DNA of 64,000 nucleotides from Amycolatopsis sulphurea (GCF_002564045.1 NZ_PDJK01000002.1:4898001-4962000), one strand, 5' to 3'. Shown: positions 33,040 to 41,935, counted from the first letter of the stretch. Notes: generated by a model not told the origin, from the sequence alone. A program made the numbers and translations.

Positions 33040-33278
33040 CTGTCCACGGTGGCTGGTTTCGGGTGTGACCGGACCTGTTCTGCTGGCCCGGCGCGCATTC
33101 TTGCCGCCGGGGCGTTGCCGCGGACCGGGCAGGCGAGGACGGTAGCGGGACCGGTGCGCACTCCGGAAATGACCCCCGGCCCACCCTAGGCGGAGGGTGG
33201 GCCGGGCCCGGTCGCCGTGCCCCCTCGCCAAGCCGGACCGCCCGCCCGCGGCACCTCACCGTGACCGACCGTGGGTCC

Positions 33279-33325
33279 GTGAAGGGCCCCTTCACAGACT
33301 CTGAGTCTGTGAAGGGCCCCTTCAC
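33279..33325. repeat. double-palindrome repeat, copy 5
   Basis: A 47-bp copy with both arms GTGAAGGGCCCCTTCAC and spacer AGACTCTGAGTCT. It abuts the truncated 5' end of the SDR pseudogene, eight bases away, so it marks a rearrangement junction. Confidence 0.9.
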
Positions 33326-33332
33326 AGCTTTG

Positions 33333-33821
33333 AAGACGGCCGCGCGAACGCGGGCGACTCCGCTGCTGGAGATCACCCCGGACGAACTCGCCGAAGTCAT
33401 GGCGGTCACCTTCACCGGCACGTTCCAAGCCTGACAGATCTTCGGCGCGCACTTCGCCGGGCAGGGTTACGGCCGGATCGTCAACCTCGCCTCGCCGGCC
33501 GGGCAGAACGGCGGGACCGCCACCGGCGGGCACTATGCGTCGTCGAAGGGTGCGATGCTGTCCGCCACCAAGGTTTTCGCCCGCGAACTCGCCGCGCAGG
33601 GGGTGACCGTCAACGCGGTTTCCCCGGGTCCGCAGGACAGTCCGGCGGTGCGGGCGATCATCGGCGAGGAGCACCTCGCGGACTACGTCCGGCGAATCCC
33701 GGTCGGCCGGCTCGGCGACCCGGCGTTCATCGCCTCGATGGTCGCGCTGCTCGCCTCCCCGGCGGCGGCCTCGGTGACCGGCGCCTGCTGGGACGCCAAC
33801 GGCGGCCTGCATCTGCGCTGA
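33333..33821 (+). pseudogene. short-chain dehydrogenase/reductase remnant
   Basis: The 3' two-thirds of an SDR. The frame reads LLEITPDELAEVMAVTFTGT, then FQA, an in-frame TGA at 33432, then QIFGAHFAGQGYGRIVNLAS, HYASSKGAMLSATKVFAREL (catalytic Tyr-x3-Lys), VTVNAVSPGP, and the normal C-terminus VTGACWDANGGLHLR. The N-terminal NAD(P)-binding Rossmann motif is missing: the sequence is cut right after the double-palindrome repeat. Two independent lesions (truncation, nonsense) make it a pseudogene. An ATG at 33555 could not make a functional enzyme. Confidence 0.85.
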
Positions 33822-33871
33822 GATACAGGCCGCCGGAGGTCTGGTCGTGGGTGGTCCGGCCGCCGTCGGGC

Positions 33872-35167
33872 TCAGAGCCGGTCGGCCGCGTAGACCAGCG
33901 ACTCCTCCAGGATCGCCGCCCCGCGGGAGAGTTCCTCCTCGGTCGCGGTCAGCGGCGGCGCGATCCGGAAGGTCCCGCCCATCCCGGGCAGCTGCACGAT
34001 GTTCATGTGCAGGCCCAGCTCGTAACAGCGGCTGGTGACCGCGGCGCCGAGCCGGTCCGCGCCACCCGCGCCCAGCACGTCGTCACCGACCAGTTCCATG
34101 CCCAGCAGCAGCCCGCGGCCCCGCACGTCGCCGACCAGATCGTGGTTCGCGGCGATCTTTTCCAGCTCGGTGCGCAGATGCCGGCCCAGCTCTCGAGCCT
34201 GTACGTCCATCTTCTCGGCGGCCAGCACGTCGAGCACGGTGTTGCCGACCGCGGCCGGCAGCGGGTCGTTCACGTGCGTGGTGAAGAAGAGGAAGCCGCG
34301 TTCGTGTGCGCGCTGCTCGATCTCCGGGCTGGTCAGCACGGCGGCCAGCGGCAGCCCGGCGCCGAGGGTCTTGGACAGCGTGAGGATGTCCGGTACGACG
34401 CCCTCGTGCTCGAAGGCGTACCAGTCGCCGGTGCGGCACAGACCGGTCTGCGCCTCGTCGACGATCAGCAGCATGTCCCGCTCGTGGCACTTCTCCGCGA
34501 GCGCGGCGAGGTAGCCGGGGGGCAGCTCGATGATGCCGCCGGAGCTGAGGATCGGCTCCACCAGGCAGGCGGCGAGGCTGCCGACGGACTGCGCGTCGAT
34601 CAGCTCGAAGCCGAGGTCGAGCTGACGACGCCAGTCCAGCTCGCCGTCCGCGTCGACGATGTCCGGGTGGAAGCGGTGCGGCACGGGCAGCGCGAAGTTG
34701 CCGGGCGCGGACGGGCCGTAGCCGCGCCGCCCGGCGCTGTAGGTGGCGTTCGCGGCGGCCAGCGTCATGCCGTGCCAGGATCGTGCGAACGAGACGATCT
34801 CGTAGTTGCCGGTGACGAGCTTCGCCATCCGGACCGCGGCTTCGTTCGATTCCGCGCCGGTGGTCAGCAGCAGCGCCTTGGACAGCTGGGCGGGCAGCGT
34901 GCCGGCCAGCCGTCCGGCCAGTTCGACCACGGGACGGCTGAGCATGCTGCTGTGCAGGTGGTCGAGCCGGGCGGCCTGTTCGCGGACGGTGGCCACGATC
35001 GCCGGGTGCGAGTGCCCGAGGATGCCGCTCATCTGGCCGGAGGTGAAGTCGAGCAGTTCCCGGCCGCTCTCGGTGTACACCATCGTGCCCTCGGCGCGGG
35101 TGATGATCTCTTCGCTGAAGCCGGCGTGGCCGGAATAACGGATCAGGTGCTGGTCGGGGGAGTCCAT
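33872..35167 (-). CDS. class III aminotransferase, dialkylglycine decarboxylase-like
   Basis: A 431-residue PLP fold-type I enzyme. Segments HLIRYSGHAGFSEEIITRAE, LLDFTSGQMSGILGHSHPAI and DHLHSSMLSRPVVELA strongly resemble 2,2-dialkylglycine decarboxylase (DgdA). The PLP lysine is Lys266 (LTLSKTLGAG); LIVDEAQTGLCRTG carries the Asp that binds the pyridine nitrogen. Such enzymes decarboxylate 2,2-dialkylglycines and transaminate pyruvate. The ATG at 35167 is preferred over an upstream frame. Divergent LysR regulator next door mirrors the dgdA-dgdR arrangement, supporting the assignment, although substrate specificity is not proven. Confidence 0.85.
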   Translation of the reverse strand: MDSPDQHLIRYSGHAGFSEEIITRAEGTMVYTESGRELLDFTSGQMSGILGHSHPAIVATVREQAARLDHLHSSMLSRPVVELAGRLAGTLPAQLSKALLLTTGAESNEAAVRMAKLVTGNYEIVSFARSWHGMTLAAANATYSAGRRGYGPSAPGNFALPVPHRFHPDIVDADGELDWRRQLDLGFELIDAQSVGSLAACLVEPILSSGGIIELPPGYLAALAEKCHERDMLLIVDEAQTGLCRTGDWYAFEHEGVVPDILTLSKTLGAGLPLAAVLTSPEIEQRAHERGFLFFTTHVNDPLPAAVGNTVLDVLAAEKMDVQARELGRHLRTELEKIAANHDLVGDVRGRGLLLGMELVGDDVLGAGGADRLGAAVTSRCYELGLHMNIVQLPGMGGTFRIAPPLTATEEELSRGAAILEESLVYAADRL

Positions 35168-35221
35168 GTGATCACGGTAAGGACGGTCCGCTGCACGTGT
35201 CCATCGCACAGATCTGACCGA

Positions 35222-35244
35222 TCTGTTCGACAGAACCGTACAAT
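35222..35244. promoter_or_regulatory. LysR box and -10 in the aminotransferase/LysR divergent region
   Basis: TCTGTTCGACAGA (35222-35234) is a 13-bp inverted repeat typical of a LysR site. TACAAT (35239-35244) is a good -10 for the regulator gene and lies six bases from the ATG at 35251, so the transcript would start at or next to the start codon (leaderless). Confidence 0.5.
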
Positions 35245-35250
35245 CGGGGC

Positions 35251-36183
35251 ATGCTCAGTTCCTGGCGGTTGCGGTTGCTCAGTCAGCTGGAAACGCTCGG
35301 CACCGTCCGCGCGGTCGCCGAGACCATGCACCTGAGCCCGTCCACGGTGTCCCAGCAGCTGGCCGTGCTGGAGACCGAGACCCGGGCCCGGTTGATCGAG
35401 CGCAGCGGACGGCGGGTGCGGCTGACCCCGGCCGGGCTACTGCTCGCGCGGCGCGGCAGGGAGATCCTGGACCAGATGGCCGACGCCGAGGCCGAGCTGC
35501 GGGCGCTGAACGACGAGCCGATCGGCACCGTCCGGCTCGGCGTGTTCCAGAGCGCGATGTTCCCGCTCGCGGTGCCCGCCGTGACCCGGCTCGCCGGCAC
35601 GCATCCGCACCTGCACGTGGAGCTGATCGAATCGGAGCCGCACGAGAGCGGGGCCGCGCTGCGGGCGGGCGAGGTGGACGTGGTGGTCACCACCACCGAC
35701 TATCCGGGTCAGGCCTGGGGCGCCGATCTGGAGATCATCCCGCTGGGCACCGACCCGGTGGTGCTGGTGCTGCCGCCGGGCCACTGGCTCGCCCGCCGCC
35801 CGACGGTGCACCTGGCGACCTGCGCGGAGGAGATCTGGGCGTCCGACCGGCCGCGCTCCTACATGACGGAGCTGACCGAGCGGCTGTGCCGGGAGGCCGG
35901 GTTCGCGCCGCGGATCGCCTGCCGGTTCAGCAACGTCCTGATGCAGCTGCGGCACGTCGAATCGGGCCGCTCGATCGCACTGCTGCCCGCGCTGGCGGTC
36001 GAGCCGGAACACGCGGTGGTCACCCGGGAGCTGAGCGTTCCGGTGCACCGCAACATCACCGTCGTGGTCCGCCGGGGCGGGACGAAACGGGCCGCGGTCA
36101 ACGCCGTGGTGGCGGCGCTGCGCGACCATCCGGAGATCTCGGCGCTGTCCACACCGGACGGTGATGGGGGATCGGCGGGGTGA
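35251..36183 (+). CDS. LysR-family transcriptional regulator (DgdR-like context)
   Basis: A 310-residue LysR protein. The N-terminal winged helix reads RLLSQLETLGTVRAVAETMH, LSPSTVSQQLAVLETETRAR (recognition helix) and RRVRLTPAGLLLARRGREIL; the effector domain begins GTVRLGVFQSAMFPLA and continues to the C-terminus. It probably binds the TCTGT-N3-ACAGA box between itself and the divergent aminotransferase and activates that gene in response to an amine or amino acid substrate (inference). ATG at 35251, no ribosome binding site, consistent with a leaderless mRNA. Confidence 0.92.
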   Translation: MLSSWRLRLLSQLETLGTVRAVAETMHLSPSTVSQQLAVLETETRARLIERSGRRVRLTPAGLLLARRGREILDQMADAEAELRALNDEPIGTVRLGVFQSAMFPLAVPAVTRLAGTHPHLHVELIESEPHESGAALRAGEVDVVVTTTDYPGQAWGADLEIIPLGTDPVVLVLPPGHWLARRPTVHLATCAEEIWASDRPRSYMTELTERLCREAGFAPRIACRFSNVLMQLRHVESGRSIALLPALAVEPEHAVVTRELSVPVHRNITVVVRRGGTKRAAVNAVVAALRDHPEISALSTPDGDGGSAG

Positions 36184-36221
36184 CCTTCCGGGGTGGATCC
36201 GCTGTGGCCTGGCGGAGGGCT

Positions 36222-36239
36222 GTGAAAGGGTCCCTTCAC
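36222..36239. repeat. single arm of the double-palindrome repeat
   Basis: GTGAAAGGGTCCCTTCAC, an 18-bp perfect palindrome equivalent to one arm (central T version with an extra A). No second arm follows; GGCTTT resembles the flank of other copies. Confidence 0.75.
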
Positions 36240-36487
36240 GGCTTTGCCGGTGGGTGTTGTGAAGGCTGGACGGTTGGCTGGGGTGCCAGTTCGGCGGTCA
36301 GTGTCCGTCTTGCGGGGGAGGGGTTTCCTGAGTGTCCGGAGTGGAGGGTTGAGGGTGTTGCGGTAAGTGGGGCGGGTTGGGTTGGGTGCTTGCCGTTGCG
36401 GCTCTTGCCTGTGCCGGAGTCCGGAGGACTTCCTCGGCCCGGCCGGAGTGACCGGCCGGGTGGGTCCACTGTGGCTGGTGGAGTTCT

Positions 36488-36534
36488 GTGAAGGGTCCCT
36501 TCACGGACGCTGAGGCTGTGAAGGGTCCCTTCAC
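36488..36534. repeat. double-palindrome repeat, copy 6
   Basis: 47 bp with both arms GTGAAGGGTCCCTTCAC and spacer GGACGCTGAGGCT. Compared with other copies the spacer carries paired changes on both sides (GACGC..GAGGC), close to the converging LLM stop. Confidence 0.9.
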
Positions 36535-36565
36535 AGCCTTGCCGCACCCACCTTGCCGGGGGGTG

Positions 36566-37567
36566 TCACGAAGGCTGGACGGTCAGCCGCGGCGCCAGTT
36601 CGGCGATCAGCTCGGCGGACCGCCGCCGGTCGGGATGGCCGTGTACCGGTGTGGTGAACATCAGTTCCGCGGTACCGGTCTCGGAGAGGATTGCCTGGAG
36701 CCGTTGCCGCACGGTGTCCGGCGAGCCTGCGACGAGACCGTCCTGCGGTGGCAGGGTTTCCGGCCATGCGGCGGCCTCTTCCGGGGTGGGCAGCAGGATC
36801 CGTTCGCCCCGTCGTCGGAGCATGGTCTTGAGCCGGGTCGGGCCGGTCAGCCAGGCGGCCTGCTCGTCGGTCTCTGCCACGAGCACGGCCACGCTGACCA
36901 CAGTGGACGGAGCCGGGATCCGGCCGGGCCGGAATTCCGTGCGGTAGGTGCGCAAGGCCGCGGCGGCTCCGCCGGGGTTCAGGTGCCGGGCGAAGGCGTA
37001 GGCCAGGCCCAGCGTCGCGGCCAGGCGTGCGCTCGCCGTGGTCGAGCCGAGCAGCCACACCGCCGGGGTGTTGCCGATCGCCGGGATCGCGCGGACCGGC
37101 TGTGTCTGGTCGAGGTGGCCGAGCAGTTCCCGGAGACGGCCGGGGAATCCGCCGACGTTCGCCTCCCAGTCCGGGCACACGGCGGCCGCCGCGCGGGGGG
37201 ATCCGCCCGGGCCGCGGCCGATGCCGAGGTCGATCCGCCCGGGGTGGAACGCGGCGAGCGTGCCGAACTGCTCGGCCACCACGATCGGCGCGTGGTGGAC
37301 CAGCAGCACACCGCCCGAGCCGATCCGCATCCGCTGTGTGGCGTCGGCGATCCGCGTGGCGAGTACCGCGGGCGACGTACTCGCCACGCCGGCCATCCCG
37401 TGGTGCTCGGCCGACCAGTACCGGAGGTAGCCGAGCCGGTCGGCCAGCACGGCGAGGTCCACGGTGCGGCGCAGCGCCTCCCGCGCGGTCGATCCCGCGA
37501 CGATCGGCGAGGTGTCCAGCACCGAGATCCGCACCCGTTCCCCTGTCACCGGTGCATCGTCTCTCAT
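36566..37567 (-). CDS. LLM-class flavin-dependent oxidoreductase, MsnO8-like
   Basis: A 333-residue luciferase-like protein of the MsnO8/YhbW type: VLDTSPIVAGSTAREALRRT, YLRYWSAEHHGMAGVASTSP (hallmark AEHH), GSGGVLLVHHAPIVVAEQFG and IDLGIGRGPGGSP. It probably uses FMN/FMNH2 in a monooxygenation. The ATG at 37567 overlaps the stop of the metallo-beta-lactamase gene by four bases, so the two were an operon; since that upstream gene is now frameshifted, translational coupling may be impaired. Confidence 0.9.
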   Translation of the reverse strand: MRDDAPVTGERVRISVLDTSPIVAGSTAREALRRTVDLAVLADRLGYLRYWSAEHHGMAGVASTSPAVLATRIADATQRMRIGSGGVLLVHHAPIVVAEQFGTLAAFHPGRIDLGIGRGPGGSPRAAAAVCPDWEANVGGFPGRLRELLGHLDQTQPVRAIPAIGNTPAVWLLGSTTASARLAATLGLAYAFARHLNPGGAAAALRTYRTEFRPGRIPAPSTVVSVAVLVAETDEQAAWLTGPTRLKTMLRRRGERILLPTPEEAAAWPETLPPQDGLVAGSPDTVRQRLQAILSETGTAELMFTTPVHGHPDRRRSAELIAELAPRLTVQPS

Positions 37568-38431
37568 CCGAAGCGCAGACCGGCACCGTCGGCGAGGACA
37601 TGTCCCACGGTCGGGGCCGGGAAATGCGAGCCGAGCACCAGTGTGGGGGAGCCGGCGAGACCGGCGAGCAGCGCCCGGCGGGTGCGCTCGGCGAGGGCGG
37701 GGTCGATGTCCACGCAGCTGGTGATCTCCGGGTGCGCCACCTGCACCGGGTGGTGCACGCAGTCGCCGGTGATCAGCGCCGACCGGCCGCCACTGTCCAG
37801 CTGCACCGCGACCTGTCCCGGGGTGTGTCCGGGGGTGGGGATCAGCCGCACGCCGGGGGCGATCACGGTGCCGCCTTCGGCGACGTCGACCAGGTCGAGC
37901 AGGCCGTGCTCCTCGATCGGCAGCACGGAATCACGGAACATCTGCCGGCGCGGCTCGTCCATCGGGTGACCCGCCCAGAACTCCCGCTCGACCCGGGAGG
38001 TGAGGTACCGGGCCGCGGGGAAGGTGGGCACCCAGGCGCCGTCCACCTCTCGGGTATTCCTGCCGACGTGGTCGGTGTGCAGGTGGGTCAGCACCACCAG
38101 GTCCACCGAATCCGGCGGGAAACCCGCTTCGGCGAGGCGCTCGGGGTACTCGGTCCGCAGCTCGTGCCAGGCCGGGTTCGCCCGCTGCTTGCCGTTGCCG
38201 GTGTCCACCAGGATCCGCAGCCCTCCCGCGGAGACCGCGAAACTGTGGCTGGCCAGCCGCGGCACGTGCTGGCCGTCGGCGAAATCCGGGTGCAGCCAGT
38301 CGTGCCGGGCGACGACGTCCGGGGTGGCCGTGGGCAGCAGCCATGGCCCGGTGGCCGCCGGCCCATGGCTGCTGCACCTCGTCCACCCGTTGCACGGTGA
38401 TCTCGCCGACGGTCCAGGACGGGACGGGCAT
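37564..38431 (-). pseudogene. metallo-beta-lactamase-fold hydrolase, frameshifted by a 22-bp insertion
   Basis: The start ATG at 38431 gives MPVPSWTVGEITVQRVDEVQ and QPW, then the frame runs into nonsense. The rest of the protein is in another frame: LLPTATPDVVARHDWLHPDF, the metal motif LTHLHTDHVG, TPGHTPGQVAV and LVLGSHFPAPTVG. Removing 22 bp (38347-38368) restores QQPWLLPTATPD exactly. The inserted segment is bordered by a CCATGG on each side. An MVM start at 38437 is also possible. The intact enzyme would be a Zn-dependent hydrolase of the lactonase/RNase Z-like class acting in the cytoplasm. Confidence 0.85.
38340..38370. repeat. 22-bp insertion flanked by CCATGG direct repeats
   Basis: CCATGG at 38341-38346 and again at 38363-38368, with 16 GC-rich bases between. 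The outer flanks CAGCAG and CTGCTG extend this into a 12-bp inverted repeat (CAGCAGCCATGG/CCATGGCTGCTG), so the DNA can form a hairpin. It is the lesion in the metallo-beta-lactamase gene. Confidence 0.85.
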
Positions 38432-38930
38432 GACCATCTATCGCCGCTGGGGCGATCTGCGCGAGCTGCTGTCCGACGTCGCCGTGCAGCGGTTGCGGCC
38501 GGAGGCGCCGCCGGCCGACCTGGGTGGGCTGTCCGCCGATCTGCAGGCGTGGGCCGAGCAGTTCCTCGACGAGATGTCCTCACCGCCGGGGCGGGCCTAC
38601 ATCCGCGACGCGCTGCTCGGCGACCAGGATAACGCGGGCCAGTGCTCGGCTTACGCGGCCGGGCAGATCGAGGTGATCACCACGCGGGCGGCGGCGCGCG
38701 GGGAGCGGGCACCGGAGGTCGAAACGGTGCTGGACCGAGTGGTCGCGCCGATGATGTACCGCATCCTGTTCCGGCCCGGGCCGTTTCCGCCGGGATACGC
38801 GCGGGAGCTGGTCGCCGGGCTGTTTTCCCGACGTCCGGGCGCGGTCCGGGTTCGGGCGGCCGGGTGCGTTCGGGCCGGATCCGTGCCGCTGAGTCCTTCT
38901 CCGGTGGCCGAGGTGCTGTGGTCCTGCTAG
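38430..38930 (+). pseudogene. TetR/AcrR regulator lacking its DNA-binding domain
   Basis: The frame begins TIYRRWGDLRELLSDVAVQR. TIYRRW is the end of the HTH in TetR proteins; what follows is the ligand-binding domain (ADLGGLSADLQAWAEQFLDE, VLDRVVAPMMYRILF, PFPPGYARELVAGLFSRRPG). The first about 45 residues with the HTH are absent; instead the upstream DNA is the antisense of the metallo-beta-lactamase start. So both the TetR head and the original intergenic region were lost at 38430. If translated from the ATG at 38430 the product could not bind DNA as a normal TetR protein. Confidence 0.8.
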
Positions 38931-38983
38931 CCAGGAGCGGTGGTTGTCCGCAGTACCCCAGTCCACTTTGGAGGGATCGAGTG

Positions 38984-40444
38984 ATGACAGTCGGGGCAGC
39001 ACGCCTGGCCGCGACGGCCGGAGCAGTCGTCGCGGTGCTGGGTCTCGTCGCGGCACCGGCCGCGGCGACGGGTGGCGGGGTCAAGTGGTCCGCCTGCCCG
39101 CCGGAGGTGAGTGCCCCGCGCGGAACCGGGTGTGCCCGGCTCGCCGTGCCGCTGGATTACGCGGATCCGTCCGGAAAGCAGCTGGACCTCTTGCTCTCCG
39201 CGGCGGGTTCGCTGGACGCGCCGGAGGTGCTGGTGGTCAACCCCGGCGGGCCGGGTGAGTCCGGGATCGGCACGCCGAAGCAGGTCGTCGCCTCGATGTC
39301 GCCGGAGCTGCGCGACCGGTACCTGGTGGTCGCGTTCGACCCGCGTGGCGTCGGGGCCAGCTCGCCGGTGGACTGCGGGGACACCTCCGCGCTGCTGCCC
39401 GCCCCCATGCCGCCCGACGACCCGGCGGACGCCGGGCAGGAACAGGCGCGGGTGAAGCCGGCCCGCACGATCGCCGACACCTGCGTGCGCCGTGCCGGGG
39501 ATCTGGTGCGGCACATCACCACCCAGGACGCGGCGCGGGATCTGGACCGGATCCGGGCCGCGCTGGGCAAGGACCGGCTGGACTACCTCGGCTACTCCTA
39601 CGGGACGAAGCTCGGCGCCACCTACGCGACGATGTTCCCCGAGCGTGCCGGGAAAATGGTGCTGGACAGCGTGGTCGACCCCACCGTCGGCGGGTACCAG
39701 CAGGGGTTCGAGCAGGATCCGGCGCTGCAGCACCGTGCGGAGCAGTTCTTCGCGTGGGTGGCCCAGCATGATGCGACGTATCACCTCGGCGCCACTGGCG
39801 CCCACGTCTCGCAGTACTGGCGGGGACTCCGGGGAGACCTCACTGCGAAACCCGTCGAGGGCAAGGTGGGCGGCGCGGAGCTGGACAACATGCTGGCGTC
39901 CACAATGTACACCGACACGTCCTGGCCGACGTTGGCGTCGGCCGTTTCCCGTTACCACGCGGGCGAACCCGGCGGACTCACCGCCGCGGCCGCGCAGCTC
40001 GCACAGTCCGGAGTGGACGGACCGCAGCTCGCGTACAACTGCGCCGACGACAAGTGGCCGGCGGACTGGGCGACCTGGCACGCGGACACCACCCGGGCGG
40101 CGGCCAAAGCGCCCTTGTTCGCCTGGCTGAACACCTGGTTCTCCGCGCCCTGCGCGTTCTGGCGGGCACCGACCGCGCCGCCGCTGAAGATCGGCTCCGG
40201 GAAGGTGCCGCCGTTGCTGCTGGTGCAGGCGAAGGACGATCCGGCCACTCCGCTGACCGGCGCGCAGCGGATGCAGCAGGCCATCCGTGGTTCCCGGATG
40301 GTGCTCTCCGAGGGTGGCAACCACGGCCAGTTCCTCTTCGACGGCAACAGTTGCGTCGACCAGCCCGTAACCCAGTACCTGCTCACCGGGAAGCTGCCCG
40401 CGGCCGATGTGCGGTGCGCCGCGTCGCCCGCGCCGGACGCGTAA
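38984..40444 (+). CDS. secreted tripeptidyl aminopeptidase-like alpha/beta hydrolase
   Basis: A 486-residue exported serine peptidase of the Streptomyces Tap/SlpD/SlpE type. Signal peptide: AARLAATAGAVVAVLGLVAA, cleavage near AAATG (about residue 30). Catalytic Ser205 sits in LGYSYGTKLG; the oxyanion region is NPGGPGESG; the C-terminal TAP domain holds the Asp (AKDDPATPL) and His (EGGNHGQF) with two Cys in the nearby loop. It removes tripeptides from peptide N-termini outside the cell. GGAGGG eight bases upstream fixes the ATG at 38984; GTG at 38981 is a near alternative. Confidence 0.92.
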   Translation: MTVGAARLAATAGAVVAVLGLVAAPAAATGGGVKWSACPPEVSAPRGTGCARLAVPLDYADPSGKQLDLLLSAAGSLDAPEVLVVNPGGPGESGIGTPKQVVASMSPELRDRYLVVAFDPRGVGASSPVDCGDTSALLPAPMPPDDPADAGQEQARVKPARTIADTCVRRAGDLVRHITTQDAARDLDRIRAALGKDRLDYLGYSYGTKLGATYATMFPERAGKMVLDSVVDPTVGGYQQGFEQDPALQHRAEQFFAWVAQHDATYHLGATGAHVSQYWRGLRGDLTAKPVEGKVGGAELDNMLASTMYTDTSWPTLASAVSRYHAGEPGGLTAAAAQLAQSGVDGPQLAYNCADDKWPADWATWHADTTRAAAKAPLFAWLNTWFSAPCAFWRAPTAPPLKIGSGKVPPLLLVQAKDDPATPLTGAQRMQQAIRGSRMVLSEGGNHGQFLFDGNSCVDQPVTQYLLTGKLPAADVRCAASPAPDA

Positions 40445-40509
40445 CGGCCGTCCCCGCGCGGCGCCGAGGTCGACATCCGGCCCGGCTTGGTCGGCCTGCG
40501 GGAAGGGCT

Positions 40510-40556
40510 GTGAAGGGTCCCTTCACGGACTCAGAGTCCGTGAAGGGACCCTTCAC
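40510..40556. repeat. double-palindrome repeat, copy 7
   Basis: 47 bp; left arm GTGAAGGGTCCCTTCAC and right arm GTGAAGGGACCCTTCAC with spacer GGACTCAGAGTCC. The T/A centre pair keeps the whole copy a perfect inverted repeat, evidence that the structure itself is maintained. It lies between the converging peptidase and MocR genes. Confidence 0.92.
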
Positions 40557-40630
40557 GGAATTCCGGGGTTCAGGCGTCCGTTGTCCGGCCTGGTCGTTCG
40601 GGCGATGTCGGAATGTCCTGTATGGACTGT

Positions 40631-41935
40631 CTAGCTCCGGCGTAGTTCACCGAGGCATCGGGCGAACTCCCGGGTCTGCGGCGGGGTGAGGCGGGCGGCG
40701 GTGATCCGGAGCCCGGGCGTCGCGGTGCTTCCCGGTGGCAGGAACAGTGAGCCGTCGCGGACCGACCAGCCCGACTCGTGCAGGGCGGCGACCGTGGCGG
40801 CCGGGCCTTCCGGAATGGGCACCCAGACGTTGAATCCGTTGGTGGGGAACGGGGTTTCCACGCCTGTCGCGGCGAGTTCCGTGCGCAGTGCGTCGACTCG
40901 GTCGCGGTAGGCGTCGCGGGCGCGGGCGAAGGTGTCCGTGGAGGTTTCCAGCAGTTCCGCGGCCAGCTGCTGCAGCAGCCTGCTGACCCAGGTGGCGCCG
41001 GGGCGCAGCCGGGTGCCGAGCCGGTTCGCAGTGTCCACATCGGACGCGACGACGGCGACCCGCAGATCCGGGCCGAGGAACTTGGCCACGGAACGCACCA
41101 GCGCCCACCGCCGTGCCGTGTGCGGGGTGGGGCGGTGATATGGCGTGCGGGAGATCGCGGAGAAGTGGTCGTCCTCGACCACCAGCACGTGCGGGTGCCG
41201 GGCGAGGACGGCACGGAGTTCCGCGGCCCGGTCGGCGGTGAGGCTGACTCCGGTCGGGCTGTGTACGCGCGGGGTGATCAGCACCGCACGGGCTCCCGCG
41301 GCCAATGCGGCGTGCAGGGCCGCGGGCTCCATGCCCGCCGCGTCCACCCGGACCGGGGCGGCGCGGAAACCGTTGAGCCGCAAGGTTCCTTCGCTCGCGT
41401 AGAAGCACGGGTCCTCCATCGCGACGAGGTCGCCCCGGGTCAGGTGCGCGAGCAGCAGCCGCTCCACCGCGTCGACCGCGCCGTGCGTCACCGACACCTC
41501 GAAGGGGACGTCCACCTCGTCTGCCCAGGTCCGCCGCGCCCATTGCGCCAGCCGAGGTTCGACCGCCGCGCTGCCGTACATCTGCATCCGGTAGCCGAGC
41601 CTGGACAGCGCCGCGGGCACATCCGGCAGCAGTGCCGGATCCGGGTTGCCGCTGGAGAGATCCACCAGCCCGCGGTGCGCCTCGGCCTCGCCCGGCAGCT
41701 GCGGCAGGGCGGTGATCACCGTGCCGTGCCTGCCCCTGGTCTCCGCCACGCCCGCGCCGACGAGCATCCGGTACGCGGCCGCGACGGTATTGCGGTGCAC
41801 GCCGAGTTCCGCGGCCAGCTCCCGAATCGGCGGCACCGGATCACCCGGCCGCAGCCGCCCGGCGCCGACCAGGTCGCGCACGCTCCCGGAGATCTCGCCC
41901 GCGGTCGCGCCCTGGATCGCCGTGCGGTCGGTCAC
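40631..41935 (-). CDS. MocR-type regulator (GntR HTH fused to aminotransferase domain)
   Basis: A 434-residue MocR/PdxR-like protein. N-terminal GntR winged helix: GDPVPPIRELAAELGVHRNT and VAAAYRMLVGAGVAETRGRH; then a fold-type I aminotransferase-like domain with the PLP lysine in VRSVAKFLGPDL and the Asp in LVVEDDHF. Such regulators sense PLP or amino acid adducts. It is divergent from a PaiB-type gene; two CACGTG-centred sites in the 78-bp gap are the likely operators. GTG start at 41935. Confidence 0.92.
   Translation of the reverse strand: MTDRTAIQGATAGEISGSVRDLVGAGRLRPGDPVPPIRELAAELGVHRNTVAAAYRMLVGAGVAETRGRHGTVITALPQLPGEAEAHRGLVDLSSGNPDPALLPDVPAALSRLGYRMQMYGSAAVEPRLAQWARRTWADEVDVPFEVSVTHGAVDAVERLLLAHLTRGDLVAMEDPCFYASEGTLRLNGFRAAPVRVDAAGMEPAALHAALAAGARAVLITPRVHSPTGVSLTADRAAELRAVLARHPHVLVVEDDHFSAISRTPYHRPTPHTARRWALVRSVAKFLGPDLRVAVVASDVDTANRLGTRLRPGATWVSRLLQQLAAELLETSTDTFARARDAYRDRVDALRTELAATGVETPFPTNGFNVWVPIPEGPAATVAALHESGWSVRDGSLFLPPGSTATPGLRITAARLTPPQTREFARCLGELRRS

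Larger units (their letters stand above)
36184..36565. other. convergent intergenic region with one half and one full palindromic repeat
   Basis: 382 bases between the LysR and LLM stops. It contains a single arm (36222-36239), about 250 bases with no recognisable gene, and a full repeat (36488-36534). Confidence 0.5.

Noticed and set aside
32890..33145. Possible frameshift at the end of the FUSC gene
   Set aside because: The tail composition changes, but neither alternative frame shows recognisable FUSC homology, so I kept the simple reading.
38343..38430. In-frame upstream extension of the TetR fragment
   Set aside because: The extension is antisense to the metallo-beta-lactamase start and has no HTH; it does not restore the regulator.
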